Part shown: piece after piece, positions 31,701 to 42,654 of the stretch
Numbering within the stretch: the stretch's first letter is position 1
Layout: the number at the start of each line of letters is the position of its first letter
Assembly: GCA_028641055.1 (NCBI GenBank)
Contig: CM054057.1
Coordinates: 576,070,610 to 576,134,609, forward strand
Source: Alopecurus myosuroides
Lineage: Eukaryota; Streptophyta; Magnoliopsida; Poales; Poaceae
Direction: 5' to 3'
DNA length: 64,000 nt
Notes under the pieces: generated by a model
What the model saw: only the letters and a program-made list of their open reading frames with translations
What the model was told of the DNA's origin: nothing
Databases searched by the model: none
Program-made: the position numbers and the translations under genes

Positions 31701-33334
31701 CGTGGCAGCAGCAGTGGCTGACAGGGGGGCCACCCTGTCAGCGCGCTGCGCAAAAAAAGGTGGGATTTTTCCCTGCGGGAGGGGGGACTCGAACCCTGAC
31801 CCTCCCGTGCGCGCGCACTGCACTGCAACCAGTGCGGTAAACGATTCGATCTTGTCAGTATAGGCTACGCAACAAGGATGAGGTTCAGTTAGCGTTATCT
31901 GACGAAACTGAAGAAAGTTTCAGTCTTGCGACGGCGACTGAAACCGGCGGAGAGGAACGATGGGCTACCGGCGTTGTGACCACGATCTGGCGGCGCTGAG
32001 CAGATGGGTGTGCGTGCAGTAGGTAGGGGAACGTGATCGTGTGCTTGGAGTGCTCGTGAACGCACGGATACGAGCCCAACGGCAACCATGGCGGCACGGT
32101 GGTGGATGCCGCCGGAGATTCAGACATGGACGCGCGCGTACCGGAAGCGAACAAGCGTTACAGAGGTCGGGATCGCTGCGGTAGCTCATCGTGAGGTTGC
32201 CGGAGGCGAGAGGGAGACGGGAAGCAGACGGTGGCGACGACGCGGTGAAGAAGTTCAGAACAACAGCGGCGGCGTCGAGCTCGTCGTCGTCGATCAACGT
32301 CCCCTGGGCCCTGCTGCTGTTGCTGTAGAGGAAGTAGGCGTTCAGGCGGTGGCGTAGGTGTCCCTAGCGTGGACGGAGGCGATCCATGGCGGCCTGTCGA
32401 CGGAGAGCTCCTCCGCGGTTCTTCCACCCCTGACAACTCCGGCAGAAAAATTGGCGAGGAAGAAAGGAAGGAGGTGATGGCTGGCGGCGGCAGGGAGGAA
32501 CAGGGACCTAGGGCTAGGGTTTGGTGGACGAGGGGGGTAGATATAGGCTCGGGAGGGAGCAGGTGGAGCTTCCTGCTGCGTGCGAGCTGGCGTCTGATGA
32601 CGTCAGCAGTACGGAGATGGAAGAAAGGGCCAGCAGGCCTGCGCGCGTGGTTGTGCTGGGGTGGTGGGCTGGGCTTGGCCCAGCATGCTGTTCCCCCAGC
32701 CGTTTTTCTTTTTAAATTTTTTGTTCTGTTTATTTTCTTTTTGCAGAAATGGAAATGGAAGAAAAATAAGGGTTTTTGAGTTAGAAAAAATTGGGGAAAA
32801 TTCTTGTGAGTTAATTAGGTCAATAGCAATCACTTGCCAAGCTTTGATTTTCAAAAGTTCAAATTTAAATTGCTGTTTGTGATTTAATTCAAATTTGAAA
32901 GAATTTGCTTATGAAGTGATTATTATTGAAAACAAGATTTTTAATAGGGTGAACCCTATGGTTTAATTAGAACAAATGATTAGAGTTGTTTTGGTAATTT
33001 TCACAATTTGAAATTGGGTGCTGTTTGTGAATGTGATTTGAATTTTGAATGTGAATTGAGTTAAATGAGTTATTAATTAAAATAACAAGTTAATAGCTCT
33101 ATTTAAATAGAAACAACTAGTTGTTTTAATTGAAACTTTTATTTGGAAAAATTGTAACATAACAAGTATGAAACAAAGCATTTGAAATAATGTTTGAATT
33201 TCCATTGTGAAAACAACTAAAAACAGATGCAAACAAATAGGAAACAAATGCAATGAGTATGATGACATGATGCAAAACAATAATTAAACAAGAAACAAAC
33301 ATTCTAGGGATGTTTTCATACTTGGGATGTTACA
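28777..33334 (-). mobile_element. Solo LTR D (4.56 kb), no internal genes
   Basis: Bounded by TG and CA ends (TGTAACATCCC on the - strand at 33334; TGTCGCACCC on the + strand at 28777) and flanked by the duplication TGCAC at 28772-28776 and 33335-33339. No retroelement domain and no second copy of the terminal sequence was found inside, so a solo LTR left by LTR-LTR recombination is the simplest reading; a non-autonomous element is the alternative. The right half is AT-rich. A GC-rich block (about 31640-32700) contains a - strand TATATC at 32540-32547 followed by a leader-like stretch, likely the LTR promoter. Long LTRs of this kind occur in Tekay/Del-type chromoviruses. Confidence 0.8.
31780..31842 (-). 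other. tRNA-like segment within LTR D
   Basis: On the - strand an A-box-like stretch (TACCGCACTGGTTGCAG, about 31824-31840) is followed by a B box (GGGTTCGAGTCC, 31785-31796) at tRNA-like distance. No intact tRNA fold was established, so it is a tRNA-derived remnant or SINE head at best. Confidence 0.4.
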
Positions 33335-33595
33335 TGCACTCGCAAGATCCGAAGTATATCAGCAGTCACTGCGAAATTATCACAGTCGTCGCATACGCCA
33401 CAGAGCCTTCGCAGTAGGAGATCTGGTGTTACGGCTGAAGCAGAAGGAAAGACACAAGCTCGAGCCACCATGGGAAGGACCCTTCATAATACACGAAGTT
33501 ATCCCAGACGGAGCCTATAGACTGAAGAACCCGGCGACTAGAGGCATCTATTCCAATCCTTGGAATATTGCACACCTCCGCAAATTTTATCCCTA
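33335..33595 (+). pseudogene. Integrase C-terminal domain of element B
   Basis: Continues B's integrase after solo LTR D: ARSEVYQQSLRNYHSRR, RAFAVGDLVLRL, WEGPFIIHEV and NPWNIAHLRKFYP before the stop. This is the usual end of pol in Tat elements. Confidence 0.9.
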
Positions 33596-33876
33596 GATCT
33601 ATTTTCCTCGCAGTAATAAGGCTATACTAGCCATCTTGTAGCTCGATAGACAAACACATGACTTCTCAGTCATTGCAATAAAATACATGGTTTCTCAACC
33701 ATAGATACTCGAAGATTCTTCATCCTTGCATGCTAAAAAGTAACTGGTATACACCCCAAAACACACGGGGGCTACGCCTAACTCAGCATTACAGGAAAAT
33801 TTATATACACAAGATAAAACCCTACATCAGTTTTTTTACAAACTATACAGCAAAACAGGATATATACATCCTACAC
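33596..33876 (+). other. Spacer between pol and antisense gene of B
   Basis: Noncoding. Contains ACACGGGGGCTACG near 33765, a weak PPT-like sequence. Confidence 0.45.
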
Positions 33877-34690
33877 TTACACATGGCGATGAGCATTCTC
33901 AGCCGCCAAGACCCGATCTACCTCATCCGAGGTCAATCGAATGATTTTCTCTGCCGCAGGTCGAACAACCCTATAATGAGGAGACATATCGACTGGACCA
34001 TCAGGAAGTCTAGCTACGGAGTTGAAATTGACCTCAGGATGCCACAGTCGGACGAATGAGAGAGCCACTACCGAGCCACAAGTCATCCGATTGCGAACAC
34101 ACTCGCGAATCTCTCCTTCTCGACTGAACACCCTGAGAAGATGGCTCCAATCTTCTGGACCCCTTTGCAGCGGATAAAAAGCAGCGTTCATTGCAATCAA
34201 AACCTCGTGAAAGAAACTCACGAGTATCTTCGCCTGGATGACTCGGAACTTCAAGGTGGCGAGCACAAAACCTCGACTACGATCAGACCAAAAATTATTC
34301 GCATGAGGCCTTGAGCTACCAGCTTCTTGAAAAATGTGGTTCTCCACCCACTGTTTCTCATTCCTGTCATCCGGTCGAACAACTGAAAAGCAAGGATACA
34401 TGACCAAAAGAGAGCACAAGATAAGAAAAGACTTGGGGGCTGAACTACTTACAGAGCAAATCATTGGCAACAGACGCCAATACGTCCATCACAAACTGCT
34501 CGCGTTCAGTCGCCAGCTTTTGTTTCGACTTAGCCACATCGGCTACCCCACGCAACGCTTTTAGTTTGCGTTCACCATCAGCTACACGATCACGAAGACC
34601 TGCCAAAGTCCCAACAGCGGCGACAAGAGGATCTGTTGGGGTAGCAAGTCCACCTGAAGGTTCCGCAGCCACCTCAGATACCTGAAAAGT
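33877..34690 (-). pseudogene. Last antisense exons of B (second module)
   Basis: Two - strand segments with coding character. The part at 34445-34672 encodes an Ala/Leu/Lys-rich, helix-prone sequence (LRDRVADGERKLKALRG). The part up to about 34380, ending at 33877, contains AALSFVRLWHPEVNF-like sequence, which resembles the C-terminal segment of the antisense gene of the first Tat element (ARMALVLMRMHYPSA). It is either the true end of B's antisense gene or a second antisense gene; a stop at 34897 in the upstream segment favours two units or alternative splicing. Confidence 0.45.
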
Positions 34691-34896
34691 ACAAGGAAGA
34701 TTGAAGGAATAAGATGCCCTATTCGAGATATATTAACCACCTATTCGACAGGTGCTCGGGGGCTACTCCCATCGGGAGTAAAAACACAATCGCAGGAAGC
34801 ATTTCAGAAGAACATTCCGATTAAAACAACATAAGTACGGGAGTACATCCCAAGGTTCATTACAATCGAAGCAACAAAATACAGAAAAAATATACT

Positions 34897-37851
34897 AAGG
34901 GGCTACAGTAGTGCTGCCACTCGCGGCGGTGGTTGATCCCTTAGCACGAGCAAACAACTCGGACAACTTCCGAGCAAGGACTCCGGCTGGCTCGCCAAAA
35001 CGACAAAGCCCTACCTTTTTCCCCGTGGAAGGATCGACAGGAAGCTCCGAGTAGGCCTCCTCCAAGCCAGTGACTCCATGCGCCAGCGCGAACTGGATGG
35101 CGGTCTTCGCCCCAGATTCTGGCTGAGCAACCGCGTAAGCTTCAAGGAGATTGCCCTCCGAGAAAATCTTCAACAGATCGCACAACACGGGTGGAGAAAC
35201 AGCATTGACGAGAAGGCGGCCGTGCAGCTGCGTCAACACTCGAATGGCATCGCCAATCAAGGTGCAAACCCCTGCAGCATGCCTCCTGAGCTGGGCGCAA
35301 GAATCTGTCAATGCATCCACTCGAGGAACCCCAGCAAGCTCCAGTGGGACACCCAGAAGACCTACGAAAAGAAAGTGTTAGGGTCCAAAGGATTCACCAA
35401 GACAAAAAGCAGATCATAGACAAATACAACTTACACGCGAAGCGCTCGGCAAGGGGGCGAAGAAAATTGACGAGATCGGCGTCCGCCTTGGTGCCAGCGT
35501 CCTCCAAGCTCTTCAGAGCATCCTGGGCAGCCGCAAGTTTTCCTTCGTAATCAGCCGACAGCATGCGGGAAGACTCGAGCTCCCGTCGGGCAGTCACCAA
35601 CTCTGCCTCTTGAGCTATTACCCGAGTGGAGGCACTCTCCTTCTCGGTCTTCAAAAACTCAAGTTGAGCTGCACAGCAACGTTCATCAGAGCCGAAGAAT
35701 TGGTGGAAAAACGAAAACAGGAAAAGATGGTAAACTTACTTCGAAGAAGCTCATTCTCGGTGGCGAGTCGATCACGGTCCGCTCGAAGGATCCCGCATTC
35801 CGACTCAGCGAGAACAACACGGCGACCAATCGCCGCAAGGGAGTCAATAAGCGACTGCAAGGAACATGAAAATGGAAGAATCAGAAAAGTCAAATTTGAA
35901 TCTATACTCGATTGTAAACATTCGAGTATAGCCTCGGGGTCTACTCCCATCGGGAGCACTGCCGTGCACCCGATAAAAAGAAGAAGAAGGAAGAGACTAT
36001 CTTTGAGCCTGTAACCGATCGCATGCGATCGACTACAGCCTCGGGGGCTACTCCCATCGGGAGCACTGACGTGCACCCGATAACAATTCCAAGGACGATA
36101 GAACATTAAAAAGCAAGTAGTGGAGTTTACCTGGCCTTGAGCCAGAGAGAGAGGATCCGCCGAGCTGCCCGACACCTCCTTCGGAGCCGAAGCCCCAGCA
36201 GCAAAACTAGGGATACTGTACTCCATAGTCGCTGCGTTGGGGGCTACACTCGGAGAATTTCGGACGGTGCCGGCGGTAGGAGTTTCACCTGCAACTCCCG
36301 CTTTATTCCTCCTTTCAGGAGGAAGCGAAGAGGCGTACCTGCGAGGACTGATAGCTTGCAGGCTGCAATGAAGACAAAGCGTCAACAAGATGCCGAAGGA
36401 AAACGTTCGACTAAGAACGAGAAAAGAAACTTACTCACCTTCATCGTCTTCCTCGTCCAGCATATCCGCATTCCAGGCGGTTTGGACTGCTGGGAATGAA
36501 GGAGAAGGGGCGCGCTTACGTAGTGGAGTAGCGTTGATGGGCTCCTTCCCGGGTGATTCCTCCAAGGAGTTGCCCTTGGAAGTAGCCTCGTCACCCTCCA
36601 CTCGACGACGTTTGCGATGAAGGAGGCCGCCATTCGAGTCTCCTGCGTCATCCGAAGAATCTTGCTCGGAACTCGAGGAGGCGTCAGCAACACTCGTATC
36701 GGCTGGGCCGTCCAAGTTACTTGCCAGCAAGTCTGAGGCATCCTCCCCGGATATCGGCGGTAGCAGGTAGTCACGGCTAAGCTCTATTGCAAAAGACAGA
36801 AGAAAAAGAAGAGAAAATTACAGTCTACAAGATCTCAGAACAAGGAAAAGAAATCAAGATTGGGAAATTCAAGACTTACTTCGGCTGGCGGCGGCTTCGA
36901 TGCCTCAAACGCGTCTACCGGGCAGTCGGGGAAGGTATCACCTTCCTTCAAACTTGTAATAGCCGCGATCTTCTTTTCGAATTCAGCACTCGAGAGTTCT
37001 TCACGGATCACATGACTAGGATCTCCGGCGCCCTGGTTCTCCCACATTGCGGATGGCCTATCTTGCAGAGGCTGAACCCTACGCTTGAGGAAGACACTCG
37101 CCAAGTGCAGGCCGTTCAGCGCAGTTCCTGCGGCTTGATCCCGAAGAGCAGCCACCTTGGCGAGTAGGGGAGCGACTACTCGGTTCTCTTCAGCCGAAAG
37201 TTTGTGCGCCCAAGACTTCCGTTTCTTCAAAACAGCGAACGGGTGGAATTCGTTGACTCCACCCGCCCTGTTATCGGTTACATAAAACCATTTCTTCCTC
37301 CATCCCTGGGCAGAGTCGATGAAGTGCATGGTGAAGTAACCGTTCTCGGACTTCGCCTGGATCCCGAAGCCGCCGGTGCGCAACGGTTCCCCAAGCTCCA
37401 TCTCCACTCGCGATCTCTCGCGGAAGACGCGCACCTTGAAAAGGGCCTTCCAGAGACCCCAGTGGGGGCGAATGCCCAGAAAGCATTCACAAAGAACAAT
37501 GAAGCACGAGATGTGCTGCATTGCGTTTGGAGGAAGATCATGGAGCTGTATGCCGTAGACATACAGCAGAGCCATGAGGAAAGGATGGAGAGGGAGAGAG
37601 AGACCGCGCGACACGTGATCCGCAAAGATCATGCGTTCATTCGCGCGGGGATTGGGTACCTCCTCTTTCTTGCCGAGGCGTACCCGTTTCTCCGCGTCTG
37701 GAGGCAGCAGTCCATCTCGCTGCATTCCCTTGATGCTCTTGGCCGTGGTGTTGGGCGAACGCCAATCACCTGAGCGCGGCGCGGGTGGCGGAGGAGCTTC
37801 CCTAGAGGCCCTCGATGACGAAGCGACAACGCGTTTCTTGTCACCCGCCAT
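34897..37851 (-). pseudogene. Antisense ORF (aORF) of element B
   Basis: Multi-exon gene opposite to B's pol. Start ATG at 37849-37851 (MAGDKKRVVASSSRAS), about 110 bp after a TATA-like box. Exon 1 (36880-37851) carries the transposase_28-like domain (HVSRGLSLPLHPFLMALLYVYG; LHDLPPNAMQHIS). Further exons, each with a GT donor: one ending at 36439 (acidic, with a basic RKRRR motif resembling a nuclear signal), one ending at 36131, one ending at 35740, one near 35440-35670 (coiled-coil-like) and a last one near 34897-35350. I saw no stop inside exon 1. Whether the spliced mRNA is fully open was not proven. Function unknown. Confidence 0.68.
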
Positions 37852-37955
37852 TGCTGCTAGCACGAGCTTGGAGAGCGAAGCAAGGTGGAGCGCGAGGAAG
37901 AAGATGAGCAAAGAGGACGAAGGCTGGGAAGTTTTTCACCGTTCCACCAAGTCCC

Positions 37956-37964
37956 GTATTTATG
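37956..37964 (-). promoter_or_regulatory. TATA-like box of B's antisense gene
   Basis: CATAAATAC on the - strand, about 110 bp upstream of the ATG at 37851. Its position matches the boxes in the other two Tat elements. Confidence 0.5.
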
Positions 37965-39081
37965 CACATGACCGCTCAATCTTGGCCACTCGATGCCCCA
38001 CGTGGCGTCCATCACGGCCGCCGCGTGCGAAGGCAAAACGAGAGGGCGGCGGATGCTGTTTCGTGCCACGATCCTAACGGAGGATCGTGGGCATTTACTG
38101 CGCAGTTCGCGCAAAAACCGAAAACGACGTCTCGTTTCCGGTCAAAAAGCTGACTAGGTAGGCCAACCCTTCTTCTCTCACTCCGTCACGTCCCATCGGG
38201 AGGATAAAAATGCGCCATGACGTCATAGCGTACATCATCAAACTGAAGAAGATTTCGAATGGAGAGTTCAAACACGAAAATAACTTCGTATGAGCAAAAT
38301 CCTTCGAATAAGAAGATCCAAACATGGAAGCAACTTTTCATGAACAAAGTCATGAAGTAAAAACTCTCTAAACAGAGAAATACCCTACATGCGAAAACTC
38401 TTTCGTATGGGCACGACATCCCAAACATGAAAACTCTTTCATATGGGCACAAAATTCCTAACACGAAAACTCTTTAGTATGAGTAAAAAATTACAAACTC
38501 AAAAAAACCGCTCGAATAGGCAGAATCTGCCACTCACACACGATATTTACACATCATAAAACCTGGATTGTTCAGCCGACTAGGTACATCCGGATGCCAT
38601 ATTCTTTTGGATATGAAGGTAAGACCCTAAAGATCTCTCTTAAGGGCCTGGAATCGCACTCGAGCTGCGTCCTCCGGTATGATTCCGTGTCAACAACACG
38701 AAGAAAAATCCTAGCGGACGCACCGGGTACCCCCATAGGTTAAGTTCGACTCGGTAAGACCACTACGGCCCAGTCGCAACGATCACCTCGTCGGGTTCGA
38801 GTCGGAGGTCTCGAATCTGTGTAGGCCAGAACTGTTTTTGCCCTAGTCGCAATTAATTGGCCCTGATCTTTTGAGAGAGCCAAGCTACTGCGCCATATCC
38901 TTCTGCGATAAACAGCCATAAAAACAGGCATTTTTCATTACTTGATACTCGGGTACAAAACTCATCACACAGGGTACACGCCCTCTAGACAAGAAACAAC
39001 CAATACTGGTTATCCAATGGCAATAGAAGCAAAAAAAGTTGGACCGTCTACTCGACGGGAAAAATCCCAATCGAGCAAACG
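37965..39081 (+). other. 3' spacer of B, with short tandem repeats
   Basis: Noncoding. Around 38388-38486 a unit of about 37 bp with core CGAAAACTCTTTCGTATG is repeated three times, with weaker related copies upstream to about 38270. The remainder up to the PPT shows no supported feature. Confidence 0.55.
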
Positions 39082-39093
39082 CTCGGGGGCTAC
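39082..39093 (+). promoter_or_regulatory. Polypurine tract of element B
   Basis: CTCGGGGGCTAC directly before the 3' LTR. The identical 12-mer occurs at 34755-34766 and 36040-36051, and a one-mismatch copy at 35933-35944, all inside the antisense gene region. Confidence 0.8.
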
Positions 39094-39586
39094 TGACGAA
39101 GGAACGGATCTTAGACCCTGCGGGAAAGGACACTCCCGTCTCCGGCCCAAGGTTAAGGCCCAAGAGGAGGAGCCCTTTGAGTACCGGAAGGCCCATGTGA
39201 AGCCCACCCGCAATACCTTGAGGGCTAAGTTAGGAAACCTGTAACCGACATAGGGTTAGAGTTTGAGTCCTCTCCGGGTAGGGTTTGAGACCTGGCCACC
39301 TATATAAGGCTAGGAGAGCCACCGGTAGAGGACCAAGAAACACCGCAACACCAAAGCCTTGAGCTCGAGATCATACTCTCGACTTGAGCCACCATCATTG
39401 TAACCGATCTACTCGATTAATACAGATCGACAGAGGCAGGAGTAAGGGTTTTACCTCTACGAGGGCCCCGAACCTGGGTAAATCTTGCCCCCTGTTTAGC
39501 CGACGATCGCCACCAGCGCTCATGGGTTCTCCTATTCGAAACCCTATGGATTCACCTGAGGGATTTGTAGAGTCTGAGATTCGACA
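39094..39586 (+). repeat. 3' LTR of element B
   Basis: 493 bp, same ends as the 5' copy, about 13 differences by eye. TATA box near 39301-39308. Followed by the duplication CTGCT. Confidence 0.95.
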
Positions 39587-41115
39587 CTGCTTGAAGTAGA
39601 ATTTATAACAGTACTAATAGAAGCTTGTATAGACTGTGGCTAGAACTTTTTCATGCCATGCTAAATGTTATTTTAGTTTTAAAGCCTTGTGGTTATTGAT
39701 TATCATGAATAGCCTCAAATTGCTAAGAGTGTTTAATATGTATTGAAAGATTCATGAGTTGTTCTTGTCATAGTAAAGCATCAATATATGGTATTCTCTT
39801 TCGAATGTTTTATTTGGTTCACTTGGCGCATGCTCACACCATGTTTATGACTACAAACCAGTCACGAATAGCCTCCATGACCACTTATTTTTTGAACTTG
39901 TGATACTTCTTATGTTTTAGTTACTGATGCTTATGTCGCTATGCATGGTTATGGCTCTTATGCTCTCTTGATTTGGCGCTCCCAGTCTTTTGCTAGCCTC
40001 CACCTGTACCGGGTATGAGCTCTACTCGTGCATCCAAACTCCTTTGAACCAAAGTTTTTCCCATTGTATCCACCATACCTACCTACATGTGGTATTTAAC
40101 TGCCACTCCAAGTAAATTGCTCATGTGCTACCTTTAAAACCTTCAAAATTATTCCTGTTTTGTGTTCTTGTTTTTGCTCATGAGGACGTCAATAGAGAAT
40201 CTTTATCTCATTTGTTGATTGGATTTCACACCCTGGACTAGTAGCTTCATACGTTTATCCAAATGATAGAAGAGCTGGCAGCGGGGTGCCCAGACCCAAA
40301 TTAATACAAAAAAATTCTCTTCACTATTTTTTCCCCTGATCATATCAGTCAAAGCATAATTGTGTAAACAAAAGAGAAAGAGGGATGACCTTCTACAACA
40401 GTTGCGTCCTTCACCATGGGAGCCGCTCTTGTGAATACAGTTGTCTTGTGACGTATTGTATTGTCTGTTTACCATTCATTGACACTAGCATACATCCCTC
40501 CTAAAATATAGACATTCCTTCACAAATGTCAAACTTTTAATACCTATGATTTAATAAAATAAAAAGCTCTAGCACATGAGTTGATCCCTGCTTCCCTCTA
40601 CGAAGGGACTTTCTTTTACTTTTATGTTGAGTCTCCATCCTCTAACTTTATGCACAGTTGAGAGAGCATTTTTGCCATTCTGAGTTCTATGTGCATTTGT
40701 CCCATAAACATCAATAATTACTTCATGATGTGATATCATTTGTTCTTAAATTATTTGTTCCAGTCTTCCTCTTGAACTTTGAAAGTGTCCTGGCATTTAT
40801 GTTTTGCCCCACTCTTAAGGACTAGCGAAATATCACTTTGGCATGTTTTCTCTATACTTGAAACAAACGTCTATCTTTCTTTGCATTATTATTCATGATC
40901 CTTTATTTGAGTTACTCTTCGTGATGCAAAGTAATTGCTATGCTTTATTATTAAAGTTTTATTTATCATGCTTGTGTTTAAATTTTTATGATCTCAGCAT
41001 GCATATGCTTTTACATTAGATTGATCAAGTTTATGTTAGTAGCATGTCACCTCAGAAATTATTGTTTTATCGTTTACCTACTCGAGGACCAGTAGGAACT
41101 AATCTTGGGGATGCT
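39587..41115 (+). other. Noncoding 3' region of element A (right half)
   Basis: Resumes element A after B. It has no supported reading frames and ends with the PPT region TCTTGGGGATGC just before the LTR. Segments here (for example 40345-40440 and 40540-40640) are the inverted counterpart of about 43120-43320 in element F, showing that both belong to the same group of elements. Confidence 0.75.
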
Positions 41116-42654
41116 TGATACGTCATAAATGTATCCCTGATTTCTGATGCTCCATGATGATATTATGCCAACTGCTACATGTTTTCTCCCTTCTTTATGT
41201 CATTTTTATCGATTTTCCGGACTAACCTATTGACAAGATGCCACAGAGCCAGTTCCCCGTTTTCCGCTGTTTTTAGTTTCAGAAAAGTTGTTCTGGAAAT
41301 ATTCTCAGAATTGGAAAGTTCGAAGCCCGGAAGTCCTATTTTCCCCGGAAGCATCTAGAAGACCGAAGAGGGGCAACAGGGGGCCACACCATGGCTGGCG
41401 CGGGTCCCCCGGCTGCGCTAGCTATGGTTCTGGGCCCCTGGAGCTCCACCGCCTTTGCCCTTTTGCCTATTTAAGCCCCCCGGATGGAAAACCCTAAGCA
41501 CCTGATCAATATCCCCGAAAAAGTTCCGCAGCCGCCGTCACCTTCAACCCTAGATCAGGAGGGTTCTGTAGCTGTTTTCCGGCACCCTGCCGAAGAGGAA
41601 ATCATCACCGGAGACTTCTACATCACCATGCCTACCTCCGGAGTGATGCGTGAGTAGTTCATCCCTGGACTACGGGTCCATAGCAATAGCTAGATGGTTG
41701 TCTCCTCCTCATATGCCTCCATGTTTAGATCTCGTGAGCTACCTATCATGATCGAGATTGATCTTATGTAATTCCATATGCTGTTTTTGTTGGGATCCGA
41801 TGAATATTGACATTATGCCAAGTTGATTATAGTCTTTATTGCATATATTATTTGTGATCTTGCATGCTTTCCATTGCTAGTGGTTGCTCTGCCAAGTAGT
41901 TTCTAGTGACTCCAAGAGGGAGTATTTATGCTTGATAGTGGGTTCATGCCTCCTCGTTGCCTTGCTCGAGTGACAGAAACGTGAAGGGGGAGGATGTGAT
42001 GTTGCCATTAGGAAGAAAACAACGGTGAGAGTGCCCGCGTGCACAATCATTGCTTCCATTACACACTTTGTTTAATGCAATTATCTGTTGCTTTCAACTT
42101 AATACCTAAGGGGGTTCAGATGATAACCTGTGAGTGGATTATTAGTTATAGATGCAGATGGATGTCGGTCTATGTATCTTGTTGTAATGCCCGCACTAAA
42201 TACCATCGTAAGGTGCAACCTTTATTTGTTAATTGCCCAGCTGTAATTTATTCACCCAACATGCTATCTTTTATGGAGAGACACCACTAGTGAAACTATG
42301 AACCCCGGTCCATTTTCCACATTGTTAAACAAAACACAACATTTTCCTGCTTTCTTTAATTACTGCAAGCATACACTGTTTTCCACACTATATGTCTAAT
42401 CTTTGTTTTCAGCAAGACCGGTGAGATTGACAACCTCACTGTACCGTTGGGGCAAAGTATTTTGGTTGTGTTGTGTGAAGTTTCCATGTTGTTGCTGACA
42501 CCGGTGAAGCGCCAGCACCACCGTTAGTGTCATCAACCTTCCGAAGATTCTCTTTCTGCTACTGGATTGATAACCTTGGTTCTTAACTAAGGGGAAAAAT
42601 CCTAGCGTTGTGCTCATCACACCCTCCTCTTGGGGTTCCCAACAACACATATCA
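41116..42654 (+). repeat. 3' LTR of element A (1539 bp)
   Basis: Starts TGATACGTC after the PPT and ends ACACATATCA. Its last 180 bp match the truncated 5' LTR at 5902-6081. A GC-richer block near 41380-41480 with TATTTAAG is the likely promoter region. The right edge falls exactly at the PPT-like CTTGGGGG (- strand) of element F. Confidence 0.85.

Larger units (their letters stand above)
9384..39586 (+). mobile_element. Tat-like Gypsy retrotransposon B, full length, interrupted by C and D
   Basis: Bounded by 493-bp LTRs (TGACGAAGG...TTCGACA) and flanked by the 5-bp duplication CTGCT at 9379-9383 and 39587-39591. After removing insertions C (15057-27830) and D (28777-33339), the order is LTR, PBS, gag, protease, reverse transcriptase, RNase H, integrase, antisense gene, PPT, LTR. 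By eye the two LTRs differ at about 13 positions (2.6%), which at a grass LTR rate of 1.3e-8 per site per year suggests about 1 million years. Several frameshifts and stops show it is inactive. Confidence 0.93.

Noticed and set aside
31646..32779. Overlapping ORFs in the GC-rich block of D
   Set aside because: Open frames arise from high GC content in a promoter/leader region; no similarity recognised and strands conflict.
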